DNA from: Thysanoteuthis rhombus
Lineage: Eukaryota; Mollusca; Cephalopoda; Oegopsida; Thysanoteuthidae
DNA length: 64,000 nt
Direction of reading: 5' to 3'
NCBI GenBank assembly: GCA_963457665.1
Contig: OY735207.1
Coordinates: 44,039,179 to 44,103,178 of the forward strand
The first letter of the stretch is position 1; each line of letters begins with the position of its first letter. The position numbers were made by a program, and so were the translations under genes. This document shows positions 12,332 through 25,106 of the stretch, piece by piece. The notes under the pieces are model-generated. The model ran no database searches and was not told the origin of the DNA. It worked only from the letters and a program-made list of their open reading frames with translations.

Positions 12332-13957
12332 TGGTAGAATACGAGAAAGAACGAGAAGCAAAGGGAATATGAGGTAAGCAGGCCTGAAAATCGGACCTCA
12401 GATGCAATAATTCTTTTCTTTCTTGAAGATCTAGCAAAGGCAGTGTTGCCAACTTTATTTACAAGTTTGCATTTAAAATTGAGTCAACATAACATGTAGA
12501 TTCTCCTGATCTAAAATCCAAGAAATGTATGTATTGCATATCATTTATGAATTTGGTGTGGCTTTAATTTTGATTGATTTGCTAAAAATATTATTAAATT
12601 CATTAAATATCATTTTATTACTATAACTTGAATAAAAAAAATATCGATTATCATATAAAAAAGCCCCGCTGGAAATAGCTTTTGGGAACTAATTATATGG
12701 TTAGGTCTCCATTAGTAGACATATAACATAAAAAAAAAAAAATCTAGAAAATGAGATGTAGGTATACACCTTACTCCCTCCACCATTTCTATTACTGATT
12801 GTCAATTATAGCAGTTTCTGATATCTAAACACAACGAAAAACATCAAGATTTAGAGAAGAAATGTCTATATAAATTAGTAACACTTGGCAAGGGATGTAA
12901 CTCAAATTTTCAGTATGTCAGTCAGTGATAGCAATCAGTGCTAGTGCACCTAAAGAAAGCTCTTTATATAAAATGTTCTGACAAATAATACAAGGAATTT
13001 AGGGTTATGGCTAGAGCCATTGAAACTGGTAATGTATCTGCCTTGCTTCTCATTTCAAGAAACAAATGGTATTTTTTTTTTTTTTTTTTTTTAAGAGCTC
13101 TCATACTGAGGTTTGTGGTGATAAACTCTGATGTATTAGTGTTAGTATCTGTGAAGTGGTTCATTTTTATGTAAATTTAATGTTGGTCAGTTGGATACAA
13201 TAATTAGACCTGGGTTTCGACTAAGTGTTTCCCAGCTCCTCCTCATCTATTTATGACAAAGACATAGGCTACATAGTTGGAGAAGGTGTAACAGTATTTT
13301 TTTCCTTTGCTTGACCATCTCTTCTCCAGTCTAGGCTTGGAAGTGTTTCTCTGCAATGACTATGGCTCAACTCGGATAATATCTGTCCACTGTCACTCCT
13401 GCAGTGAAAAACTGTTTCTTTTCATTTGTTTAAAGCTGCATTTGAAGTTTGTATCTGTGGCCCCTAGTGGTCGGTTAGTTTCAGTAGGGCTATTTTCTTC
13501 AGAATTGCCAATTTTGTCTTGCTGACTTTTGTTTAGACATAATTCCTGCACATTTTGGAATTTTTTGTGGAGAAACCTTATCCTCAAATAAGCAAAAATG
13601 TAATATATTTCTACAGCCATGGACAGTGACCTCGGCAAGTTAAGCTTAGCCTTGGTGAAATTGACAGTATTTTTTGACGATTTTACGGAATTTTAGCTAT
13701 TAATACTTTTCGAAAAGACGGATTTTTGCTGTGGTGCTTTAGTGATAAAACAAAAAGTTTTCATTAAATACGTGCATATTACATATCATTGGCAAAGAAA
13801 TTTCATACTGAGTAAAGGATACAAGACAGCCATGTGCCTAAGAGTAAGTCACTTAGAGCTGTTTACAATCAAATGTCATAACCCTCGTTGTAAACAAGGA
13901 AAACCTTTGTAGGTGGAAATCTTTGACATAGATGGGGTAATTGTGCATGAATCTGCT
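12332..13957. other. Noncoding, with a second hAT-like end at 12441
   Basis: CAGTGTTGCCAACTT at 12441 repeats the MITE terminus without a visible partner. A 19-base poly-T lies near 13074. Open frames at 13307-13525 (+) and 13393-13638 (-) have no recognisable domains and lack splice context. Confidence 0.4.
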
Positions 13958-14330
13958 CTAAAATTTAATCATTTTTTCTATAGCCACTGGCAACTCTTCC
14001 ACAAAATGCCGTTGAAATTCATTGTTGACTTTGGGAGATATTGTGTAGACAGAATTTTGAAGATATTGGGTGGTGTGGACAGATTGTAGGAGAAGTAATT
14101 GTTTATGGATCCATTCCAAAATTTCAGGAAGTCTTGTGTATACTATTGCCCAACTCTCCATAAATTGTTTTTGAAATTCATTCAGAACTTTTGGAGGTAT
14201 CGTGTGGTTGCAGACAGCTAACTTGGACTTCAGGGAGATAATTGTCCATAGATTTGCTCCAAAATTGTATGACTTCTTTTGGAGCCTATAGCCCACCTTT
14301 CCATGAAATTCCATAGAGAGCTTGGCCAGT
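13958..14330. repeat. Three tandem diverged copies of a 140-155 bp repeat
   Basis: Copies start near 13958, 14120 and 14261. Each has the order CAAAATT(T), a 20-base spacer, TATxGCCxACT, TTCCA-AAAAT, TTGAAATTCATT, then a GG(A)GATAxTGTGT motif followed by GACAG. The 118-codon minus-strand frame here is an accidental product of the repeat. Related single copies occur near 15830-15920 and 21160-21260. Confidence 0.5.
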
Positions 14331-15000
14331 TATGGACATTCTTTGGAAAAATTACCAGATATTTTGGTAATTCTTTGAAAAAATAGTGCTGAACTGTCAA
14401 AAATGACGTTCTGGAACTTTTGATGGTATTTTCATCTGGTTATCAGTACTCATCCAAAAATTCTGTTGGTACCCAAATCTAAACTTTGCCTCCATCTCGT
14501 GTAGCAGTTTCCAAACCGAAGAGTATGCTATACACTTTAGTTAATGTGACATGTGTACAAAAATATATACATAAAAATATACAATGATTTATAATCTAGT
14601 GAGATATATATATGTGTGTGTGTGTGTGTAGATCTTGAGATCTAGTATTATTTCGCCAGGTCCAGAATGTTCATACCAGATGAGATACATCATTGTTCCG
14701 TTCCACTTTTTTTTAGACTCAACAGCAAGATATATTTTAAACATCATTGCTGGCACAATTTCTATTTGTTATAATGACCCTGATTTTTCGTTTTAGGGCA
14801 GCATATCACAGAGCACTAATTGGAGTGTTACTGTATCAGGTTGTCACACAAGAGATGTCATTTTTGGGGGGTGACAAGTCAAAATGTCCTACCAAAAATA
14901 TCCAAAACTAATGGTCGAAAGACATAAGGTCCAATAATGCAAAAAAGGCCACTGTCAACATGTCTGGAGAGAAAAAAAAAAAAAATGTCAATGTGGAGGT
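14331..15000. other. Noncoding, with short GT microsatellite
   Basis: A (TA)n/(GT)n tract lies at about 14603-14630. Nothing else was recognised. Confidence 0.5.
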
Positions 15001-15320
15001 ACACGTGCCTCACACCATCCCCATTGAGCATTGTCTTGAACTGTTTCTCTGGTGTTGCTTGAATTGCTTTTTCACCTCTGTCATTAAAGTGTTTGTTTTT
15101 TTTAACTGACTTTATTTTGATGGTTAGTTATGTTGTTGCTGAAATTGCTCTTTGCTAGATTTTAAAAAGCGATTTCAGCAACATCAGAGAACCCATCTGT
15201 TGGAGTATTCAAAAATTAGTTAAAAAAACAAACCTTCGATGACAGAGGTTAAAAGGCTATTTAAATAACACCAGAGAAATTGTTCTATGATATTCTCCAT
15301 AGGGAGGTGTGTATATGTGA
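15001..15320. repeat. Long imperfect palindrome (foldback element)
   Basis: The left half from about 15001 to 15140 aligns with the reverse complement of the right half from about 15170 to 15320. Matching blocks in order include TTTCTCTGGTGTT, ACCTCTGTCAT, GGTTTG(T)n followed by AACT, and TGTTGCTGAAAT. The axis lies in the TTTGCTAGATTTTAAAAA region near 15155. Arm length is about 140 bases with mismatches spread throughout, as in an old foldback MITE. There is no coding content. Confidence 0.7.
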
Positions 15321-15535
15321 ATTTTTTTTCACGCAAGCAGAGAATGTTAATTTTCAATACGTTGACTCTGAACAATATCTACTATTGTGGTATTTTGGGT
15401 GCACCTCTGAAGATTCATGTATGTGGTTCTTCTATTTGACTTGAGTAAAAATATACCTGAGAAATGAGGAGAAAATTACATTTATTGATTCAGTTTTGAT
15501 ATTATCAAAAATCAATCAACCTAAATTATTTTTCT

Positions 15536-15575
<40 letters not shown>

Positions 15576-16154
15576 CACAGCCTATTTTCTTGGTAGGCAT
15601 GTTCTGGTTGACCTGGAACTTGTTTTTCCATTGGTTGCCATTCACGGTAATACAATTATCATGTATAGGAAATATGAGAAAAGAAGCATCACCTGTTTGA
15701 TTGCAGAGAACACTCAGAGTGTATGCCTCTATCAACACCACCTACCAACTAAAAACTGAAGAGACATTGGTTTTTATATAGCTACGAGGTAGGGGATAAA
15801 ACTGTAAAAAAAAAAATCCTAGATTTACCCCAAAATTTAAGCAATTCTCCTTTTGCCCGTGACCCACCCTTCGACAAAATATTATTGAAATTCGTTTAGT
15901 ATTTTGGGGAAAAATTGTGTGTGACAACCATGAATGAATACAATAAGTGAAAAAATATCCCTCAATTGAAAATTAAAAAAATCTTATTTCTACCCCTGAA
16001 TTCCCACTTGCCCCAAGATTTTTCTCTCAAGAGTATGTCATTTCCTTTCATTTCAATGGTGTGCACCCTGGGTTCCCATCAATGGTAAATTCAAGCCTTT
16101 CAGTTGCATAGAAGTATTAAGACTAGAGGGAACAATGAAATATTCAACCTACTG
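15321..16154. other. Noncoding, 37-base poly-T and one stray repeat copy
   Basis: Poly-T spans about 15539-15575 and is the longest homopolymer in the window. Sequence at 15825-15920 belongs to the same diverged family as 13958-14330, with CCCACCCTTCGACAAAAT followed by TTGAAATTCGTT. Confidence 0.5.
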
Positions 16155-16539
16155 TAGTGATTCTCAAACTTCACTGTATGACGTTATACAAAGAAATATA
16201 TTTGACTTATGTGGCACACTGACTAAAAATGAAATGAATTGCACAAAACCATTCTAGTAGTCAATATAAGTATAAAATTTTCATATCAGCATACTGATAT
16301 ATGTACTTATCACCCCCCCCCCACTCACCTGATGCTTAAAAGGTCAACATCTCACCAAATCTACTGATAAAACCACTTGATTTGTATCTCTGTGGGAGAA
16401 GCGGGGCAGACATAATACTCGCACTGGACATAGTCAATGCTCAGAATACATGATTGCATATTTGGACAATTTATGCAAGACACTTGGGAGATAGTTGCAG
16501 CAAACTATTATGCCACAGAACACAGTTTGAGACCTACTG
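16155..16539. mobile_element. Possible non-autonomous hAT element
   Basis: The left end TAGTGATTCTCAAAC and the right end GTTTGAGACCTACTG are imperfect inverted repeats of the hAT type CAGTGGTTCTCAAAC. Subterminal similarity (CACTGTATGAC versus GTGTTCTGTGGCA) supports a pairing. No clear 8-bp target-site duplication is seen, so the call is tentative. Confidence 0.4.
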
Positions 16540-19500
16540 ACTGGGCACCAGGCGACACTGGCCCACCAGAATTTGGCCTGGTAGTTCTATCTGCCCATAA
16601 CTACACCTTTAGCACTTTTCCAAATTTCTGGTATTTTTTCTTCAATTATACTTTGGTTAAAGAATTTAGTGACAGAATTTTGTGACAAGCTTACAGACCC
16701 CCAGTAATATGTTTTTGGACCTTTCCCAGGGTATGTGGCCTTCAGGTTAGGAATATCTAGTATGGAATGCGAGAAGGGCCCCGCCATCTCAAAGCGGCAA
16801 AAGGAAACTAAGAGCCTTATTAGACAGCACTGCTGATCTACAATTTTTTTTTTCTGTTGCCTTTAGATTCAAAGAATTGTTCCAAGATACTTGATATCAG
16901 TTTAGACATCTTTTTATTTTTTTTCCCTAATGAAGCTCAGATATATTTTTAGATTATTTTGGCAAAATCATGATATTGTTAGATATTAGGTAAAGTTCAG
17001 GCCCTGAACTTCACCAATCATCCAAAATATCAAAATGTTGCCATACCCGCTGAATTTCAGGGGAAAGAGCAATTGAAAGTTCACCGACTTGATGAGTGAC
17101 CTAAACCGAAAATACCTCAAAAGAAAAAAAGAGGCCCTCTTTCCTGACATTCACTTTGACTTCTTGCCAACTTACAAAGTTGGAGACGTATATGTATTAG
17201 GTTGCATCTTCCTGCCTCTCAATAAGATGTATCCAAAAGTACTCTATGAATTTCAGTGAAATTTGGGGATAATAGACTACAGAGAAATTGATTGACTTTT
17301 GGATTTCTGGGTGGCCTGAGATTTTTATTTATTTTTTTAATTTTTTTATTTTATTTATTTTGGTTTGAAAAAAAATTAAAAAAAAATTTTTAATGCATTC
17401 ATGTACATGCTTCTGTATCTCCACACGATGTCTCCAAAAGTTCTCGATGACTATTTGTGGGAGGTTGGGAAATAATCAGCTATGGAAGAAGTGATTAAAT
17501 TTTGGGTTAGATCAACACACAATTACTTCGCCTGACAATGGCGTTGGCAAGGGTATGCACTCAGAGTGATTTTTAGTTTTGATTGTATTTGGTTCAATAT
17601 AAGGAAGGTGGTCCCGGGGGTGTAAATTTTCATGTCCTCGCTCACTCTGTTAAAAACAGCACCCTAATAAAAAAAACAAAAAGAAATAAAAGTATTAATA
17701 AAAGAAGAACAAAGAAAAAAAAATAATAATGCGATCTTTGGATGCATGTGAATTTCAACACTTGACAAAATGGACTCCAGATGGATAAAATGACCCAATG
17801 AATAGATAAAAGAGGTGGTGCAATCGAAGCTTTCATAGAAAGATGAGTTTTCAAAAAGCATCCGCATAGAATTAATGGCTTTGTAAATAATGTAAGTTAG
17901 GCCAAATCAATGGTATCAAGTGATACATACTGAATTAAATGAATAATTAGTTTCAATGTTCTATCAGTTGCAATCAACTCTGTTCATCCAGCTTTTTTTT
18001 TTTGTTTGTATTATGTCCATCCATTGTCAATTTCATCAGTGGTTGAATTATGCACACACCCAGTTCCAAAGATGCCAAATAAAAAGATGACATTTAAAAT
18101 TGAAAACAAGAATGCTATGTCATGTGGTTTTTTTTGTGAATTGGAAAAAAAAAATCAAACCAAATTAAAATTCACTAGGAAGCCAATTATAATACATTCC
18201 TAATAACAGTTAAAATTGGAAAGAAACAACCTCAATGCGTTAATTGTTAATGCCGTTTCGTTGACTCAAAAAGAAAAAAAAAAGCCTGATACTACACTTA
18301 GATCTTGGACTTGAGGGCAGCAGGGGACGTACCCACTCTTCTGTCTCTTCCAGGTAATAAGGGTTCTATGACTTGGTTAACCGTTTTGGGGACCTGGCTC
18401 ATGTCTGAGGTACTTGTACATTTCCCACAGGTGCTAATTGTCATTGTACGATCTCAGATAAATCCCAGGATTCCGCCTGCTGATTTTCAAGGAAGGCCTT
18501 CTACTCTTGGGGGATAGGAGCGATACACCCCTCGCACCTAAACTGTAAACTCCCATAGCTTAAATATCAGTAAAAATAAATTTGTTAATATCCGGGATCA
18601 TGTGGATATTCATACCTGTTGGGAGGGGGGCAATTAGAAACGAATAATCACCATATGTTCGGTTTCAATTAGTATACTTGAGTAGTTTTTTCCCTTTACT
18701 ACTATTGTTAGTACTACTATTCATTCCATCAACCGTGGATGTATAAACACTGTTAGTATTGAATTGCTCTTAATTAATTTCAATAACTTGTATCTTACAT
18801 TAAAGGTTGTTTAAATATTAAGGTAAACAATTTTTTTAACTCTCATTTTTGGCCATGTTCTTTCTAACAATCGATCGATTAAGCCGTTTATTAACGTTAC
18901 AATAGGTCGTTATTAGAGTTAAGAAAACAATTTCATATGTTTGTTGGAACGATACATAACTTATATATATATATATATATATTAATGTGTATGGGCATGA
19001 AATTACACGAATTTGTTTTTTGGGTCACCCAGATTAATTACAGCATAAAAAAGAGAAAGAAGTTAATTCGCATTTTATATTAAACGACATCATTGATCTT
19101 GTCTCTTACACTTACTTAGTTCAAAATTAATTCATACACACAGTAAAAAACCTGTTAGTTCACGATTAATCGTATCATACATCTATAATCTTATTCTTAG
19201 CCACTCGTTATTGTGAATTACTCTCCCATATCCGTGAGTGATTAAATCCGTCTCGCTCTCAGTACCCACTTGACTATATTTTTTAAAAATATTTATTTAG
19301 GTCAATTGAATGATCCTTATTCGGTTATATTCACTTTTTAAATACTCTTTTGGGCTTTTGAAGTACCTCCTTTCATGGTAGAATCCACCGGGTTAGTCTT
19401 TCTCTCCTACCCTGCGACACATGAGCACGCCGGGTATTTTTTTTTTTCTTTGAAAAAAAAAAAATCCTCATTTCTTTTTTTTTTCTGTAGATATTATTAA

Positions 19501-21239
19501 TATTAATCCGATCTGTCATTTCAAGACTTTAAAGTTTTCTAATCCCCCACAAAAAACATCAGAAAAATAAATAAACTTGATTTATTCCGTTCTAAATGAC
19601 GTTGTAAAAATGATGATTGAACTACCAACAAATTTTTAGCGCAAATAGTGAAAGACAAAACTTGAACATAAACCCCCTTGTTAGAATTCAGAAAGTAGGA
19701 CGAAAGAAACCCTTGGTTTGATTGAAACATGCCATTATTTCAAGTGATTGGCGACAGCATAAATTTTTCATTTTTCACTTTCCTTAATCTAACATTTTTG
19801 AATAAATGAATTATACTACCTCAGTGAAATTTCGTAAAGACAGAAATTTAACAAATGTGTATCTGGATTTTTTATGCACTGAATTAGAAAAAATATTTTT
19901 GGGGTAAAACTTGGTCCCGATTGGATCCCGCAGACGTCATGTTAGATGTATTATACTGAACATTTTTTTTTTTTTTTACCTAAAAGACGAAAATTTAAAA
20001 AGCGAGGCAAAGCAATTCTAATTATTTAAATTCTAACAATAATTATAAATATTTCGTGTATTTGATTACGGTTCAGTTGAAAAAACCACGAAATGATTTC
20101 CAATCGGGACATACCGGATCACCATTACTAAGTTGTACTAATAAGTTATTATCATCCATTTGCTGACTCTGTTGGAACCCAAATCTTCCCTTTTAAAATA
20201 ACACTTGCTTTTTTTTTCTTGTCCAGCGCAATTGTCTCCATCTATGCCTTTTTTCAACACGCTTTTCTTTTCACTGAATATGAGTTGGAGAAAAAAATCA
20301 ATACAGATTTTTACACGTATTATTCAGAAATATCAATCTGGGCCAGATAATTTTTTTTTTTTAATTGGAAAAAAAACCTCTCATGATCAAACTTAACATT
20401 TGTAAAACCAAAAACAAATTTATAAAATAGAATAAAAATACTTGATTTGTTCAGTACTTGAATTAATAAAAGTACTTGCTGCTTTCGTTAAACACCTCAT
20501 TAATTGTTCTGTCACCAGAAGAGTAGTAGTAATCAAGATCGAACCCAGTAGCTTGAAAACTGGATATTTGGACTGACTTCTGAGGAGAAAACTCCTGATT
20601 TAGTTTTAAGAAAAGTAATTAATTGGTTCTCAGCTTCAGAGAGAAAAAAGATATTTTATTTTATTTTATTTTTTTTTTTTTTACAATACTGGGCATGAAT
20701 CAAATACCTCTGGTAACATTTGGGGAAATGTGTAATTATCTCAGCCACAAGGCAGGCCCAGGATAGAAGTTTCTTGTATGCAGGAAGGTACACGATCTTT
20801 AGTTTCATCTGATTCTCAATTGAACCCACCATTTAATAGCATGTCTAAAATGGTCTTTTTGATGCGAGACACTCTCTGGAAAGTAGAGCACCTCAACAGT
20901 TATTGTAGACATCAGGAAATATTCATACCCTATCATTTTTTTTTTTTTTCTTGCAATACTAATCCCTAGTACATAAGTGAATGATTCATCAGCTCTTATC
21001 CAGGAGTGGGTCAACAGTTTTAGAAGTTGATTTTACTAGTTGTCAGTGACTACCACTGGAACCAACAAAGAAAATTGTAAGAAACGCAGAGTAAATACTA
21101 AAAAGCACTTACCCCCTGACATCATTATCAGGAGGAGTAATTGTACAAGGATCCGCCCATGAATTTGATCACTATTTGTGTGATATATTACCCGCTCTTC
21201 TACAAAATTCCGCTTCATTGAAAACGGTGTTGACATTGT
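16540..21239. other. AT-rich noncoding stretch
   Basis: It contains (TA)n at about 18961-18982 and several 10-14 base A and T tracts. Text around 17140-17530 carries two related copies of an ATGTxTCCAAAAGTxCTCxATGA motif (near 17227 and 17429) in a G/A-rich context, perhaps another old dispersed repeat. No exon is supported. Confidence 0.45.
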
Positions 21240-21825
21240 TTGAGAGATATGGTACTCAAAGCTTTCATAAAAACATTGGATCAAATTTTTAGTGAGCACC
21301 AATTTGTTACAAAATAAGTTTTCACTCAATGAGGAAGTAATTGAGTATGGATCCTCCCCAAAATGTAATTACGTCCGTCTTCTTAGCCTATTGGTAATTT
21401 TTTCCAAAAATATTGAATTCACTTCAATTAAATTTTGTGGATATCGATTGGATAGATGGAAAGACTTAACCGAATACATGTCTCTCTCCATCCAATTGTC
21501 TGAGGTAAAAGCTCTAAATCTTTTCATATTGAAATCTTATGATTTCTAGTATTCTGATTAATTGCATTATTTGAGCCTTGAAATTGTCCTGCTGGTCATA
21601 TTCTTATTAATTAAAGGTTGGGCTTTTAAAGTTCTAAAACAAGGCTTCCATAAAGTTACCATTTTGTTAGGTGACCTGGTCGTCTAAATAGAGACACCTG
21701 TATTCATAAATTTTATCTATTGAGAGATATGGTACCCGAAGCTTTCATGGAAACATATTGGATCAAATTTTTAGTGAGCATTAATTTGTTACAAAAGAGT
21801 TTTTCACCCAAAGAAAAAATATTGA
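21240..21825. repeat. Direct repeat pair, about 100 bp, 480 bp apart
   Basis: Bases 21240-21335 and 21721-21825 match closely: GAGAGATATGGTAC, AAGCTTTCAT, GATCAAATTTTTAGTGAGCA, AATTTGTTACAAAA, TTTTCACxCAA. The intervening sequence contains further relatives of the TTCCACAAAATT/TTGAAATTCATT family. Confidence 0.7.
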
Positions 21826-24800
21826 GCAAAAGTTTTGATCGAGAGTTGACTCTTTAGTGCTATACACTAATTTAAGGAATGATTAACTACTCCACTGATT
21901 GAAAGTTAACTAACCAGTAAGGACATCCTCTCTAAGAGTTAGGATATAATGTCTCCTTGAATCGGGGTTGCCAGAAACTAATTACATGAAGTGGAAAGTT
22001 TTTATTTTTATGAATTCATTGCATCTTTTTGGAGTTACTCCCTGATGCTTGGCCCATGTAACCCAATACTGTCTAGTGTATGCTACTTGGGGAAAGAAAT
22101 AGACTCTATCAAATAACTTCATTGTTCTGAGATATGTTATGGAAGACCCAGCATGGTGCCTTTAGGTTCTACTAGATAATGGGATAATTTTATTTCATTT
22201 TTGGTTCATTGTACTGGGGGATTCGTGTTCTTTGGTCTCTAGGATTTAGGTCCTTTTATGTTTTCATTGCAGCGTACTATCAGGATGACTTGGTACCTCC
22301 TTTCTGATCCTACATTTACTGTCAGATTTTTCTGTGCACTTTCTGATCAACTGCCTCCATTCTGGTAGTATTTCTGCTCTACTTCTTCAGTTGCCTTTTT
22401 GCATTTGGTACTTGCGATATTAATTGGAGAAATTTTTTCAGTTTACTCAATTCGGGTCAGTAGTCAGCCATTTTTAATTTCAGTCAACCAGATCATGCCA
22501 CCTACAAAATTGATCACTATTACTGCTAATTGGTAGAATAGCAATTTGATGCTGGCTTCCGGATAGGTTTTCTCAGTCAGTGGAATAAAGCTATCATTCA
22601 CGTATATTGTATTGTCTGACATTGATTAACTGGTTCACTGCCAATTATATATTCTGTTGACATTGTAACTTTTAGGCTTCCTCTGGACTAATGATTTACC
22701 AAGTTGAATTCTCTCATTTGTGGCAGCTAACAGGTTAAATATAGGGATTGAATTTTTATTTTTTATTTATAAGTGTCGTAATTTTTTAATTTTCTAATCT
22801 TTTCGAAATTCAATTTAACTGTTTTCAAAACCTTATCTTATTGTCATCTATCAGAGTTGACAGTAGAAGTGGGTTTTAAAAAAAGAAAAAAAAATTCTTT
22901 ATAGTAGTTATGGGAGAGTGATTTGCTCAAGTGCTCACTTAGCCACTGTCGACTCTGTCAACCATAGCATGAGAGACATTTTGTAAAGATGTCTGGTAAT
23001 GATACAGAGTGGAGGGAAGTGGATTCGTGCTTATTCCAAGACCATTAAAGTAAAAGAAGGTAACCAGCCTCACCTAGAATTTGAGTATGGTCTTGGTGAT
23101 TGTTTCTGTCCCGGTGACTGTTAGGTCACCCCCACGTCTCCAATTTTATGGCAGTGACTATCCAAAAAATACTACATAGAAATAATCTTATCATTCCTGA
23201 TAAGTGACATGACTGCATATCTATAAATGATATTGAAAAAAAAGTCTTCTCTGACAGTTTCAAGTTGGCTTTTCTTTTCATGTCCCAGGCTTGGTGGTGG
23301 TGGGTAGACATTTTACTTTGAGAATTTTGTTTTTTCTGTTTGCCTAGACTCGTCCGTGTCATTGCCTGACAGCCTTAGTCTTTGGGGTTTTTTTTTCTCT
23401 CTGTTTAGCTGTATGTTTCTTTGTTTGCCTCAGTTCTGTTTGTTTCTGTTGTGTGTGTGTGGGTTTTGCTTTTTTTTAAAAATTTTTTTGTCTGTGTATC
23501 CCTGTTTCTTTTTTCAGCCTCATTTTGTCTTGTCCATCAGCCTCAGTTTGTTCTGCAATCATTGTTATCAATCCACTAATGAATGGAGATCTGGGAAATG
23601 GGGTTGTAACTTATTTGGTTTCAATGTACCAAGAATAATGTATGATGTAGAAGAAAATCATGTTTGTAGCCCTGGATCTGATCCAAGATGCCTGGGAGTC
23701 TACCATTCATTTGAGGCATTATCCCGAATGTCTGGTTTTGTTTTTGTTTTTATTTTTTGTTTGTTTATATGAACATATCTGAAATTTTGGGGGAATTGTA
23801 GAAATAAGTGCTGGCTTGGTGTGCTAAATAATAAAAAAAAAAAACCTGCATAAATTGTTTGTTTGCATGGGATTCTTTTCTTTGCTTTTTGGCTTGATAT
23901 AAATATCTTAACCTTCTTTTCCTGTTGCTAAGGTTTTCAGGTCAAGTGAAGATCAGCACCATTTTTCCTCTTGGTAGTACTGATCTTTTAATTGGTCCAA
24001 TCAGTGGGTGGTATAAATATTTACTTGGTTAGGTCAAGCTATCACAATGTTCAAAGATCTTAGGAGGATACATTCTCTGGCAAACCAGTGAAATGAAAGT
24101 CTTAATGGTGAAAAAGAAATAGCAATAGAAGGTTTAAACAACTCAACACACAGGTATCAACTTCGTTTTTTTTTTTTGTTTTTTTTTTTAATTTTAAAAA
24201 ATTTTTTATTTCATTTATTTATTTATTTATTTTTTTGAATTTGCATTAGGTCATCTTGAATCCAAAAAAGTAATTTTCGTCTTGAAAAACAAAACCCGGC
24301 CAGATCGTTTGGAGTAGAAAAACTTGCAGACAAAGTATCGTCCTGCAACTTATCCAGGGCTAATATATCTGCGATTTGATTATCTTTATACAGCAATACT
24401 TTGAACAGGGCAGGTTTGATGAAATACGGTAAAGGTATTGATTTATAAACAAATGTTACCAAGTATAAGCTGAAAAAAATCCATAATAAATCATAAGACT
24501 TTGAACCCTTCAGGCAAATTTTAGGACAAATTAACTGCATTATTCAAGGTTTTGCTATATAGATTATTTTTTTTTTTTTTTTAGATCTTAAAACCATACT
24601 TGAGGCTGTGGGGCAAATAAGCAGGAAAATTCATTAGTTTACAGTTATTGCCATAAACTTTCATAAAAACCAAAAGGTCTGCATTTGTTAAGTATATGAT
24701 TATATGAATCCTCCACAGGAAATCATTTTTGTCTCTCAGTTTTCATTAAAGTAAGCCTGTAATGAGGAAGCTTAGTGTTCAAATATTTTCAAAGAATAGG

Positions 24801-25071
24801 TAATGGAAATAAAGCTCTAATGACTTTACGCCCAAATCCTGTGGTTAATTTTTCTTAGCTGCTGCTATCCTTGCTTGGAATATACTTGACTCTTTGAAAC
24901 CTCGTGGGTTAAATTTCATCTATGGGGGGGGGGCATTTTTAATACCACATTTTTATCTTCATGTATCTTGGATCACAAAGGTTTATATTCTACCCCCACC
25001 ATATTTTTTTTTTTCACCCAGGCAGATCAACAGATGGTTGTATTCAAAGTGGAAGAAAAAGGAATGTGCCC

Positions 25072-25106
<35 letters not shown>

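Noticed and set aside
13958-14314. 118-codon minus-strand frame with internally repeated protein sequence
   Set aside because: The repetition comes from three DNA repeat copies that also occur elsewhere in noncoding DNA.
23356-23772. 138-codon plus-strand frame
   Set aside because: The translation is Phe/Cys/Leu-rich from T-rich DNA, with no domain, start context or splice support.
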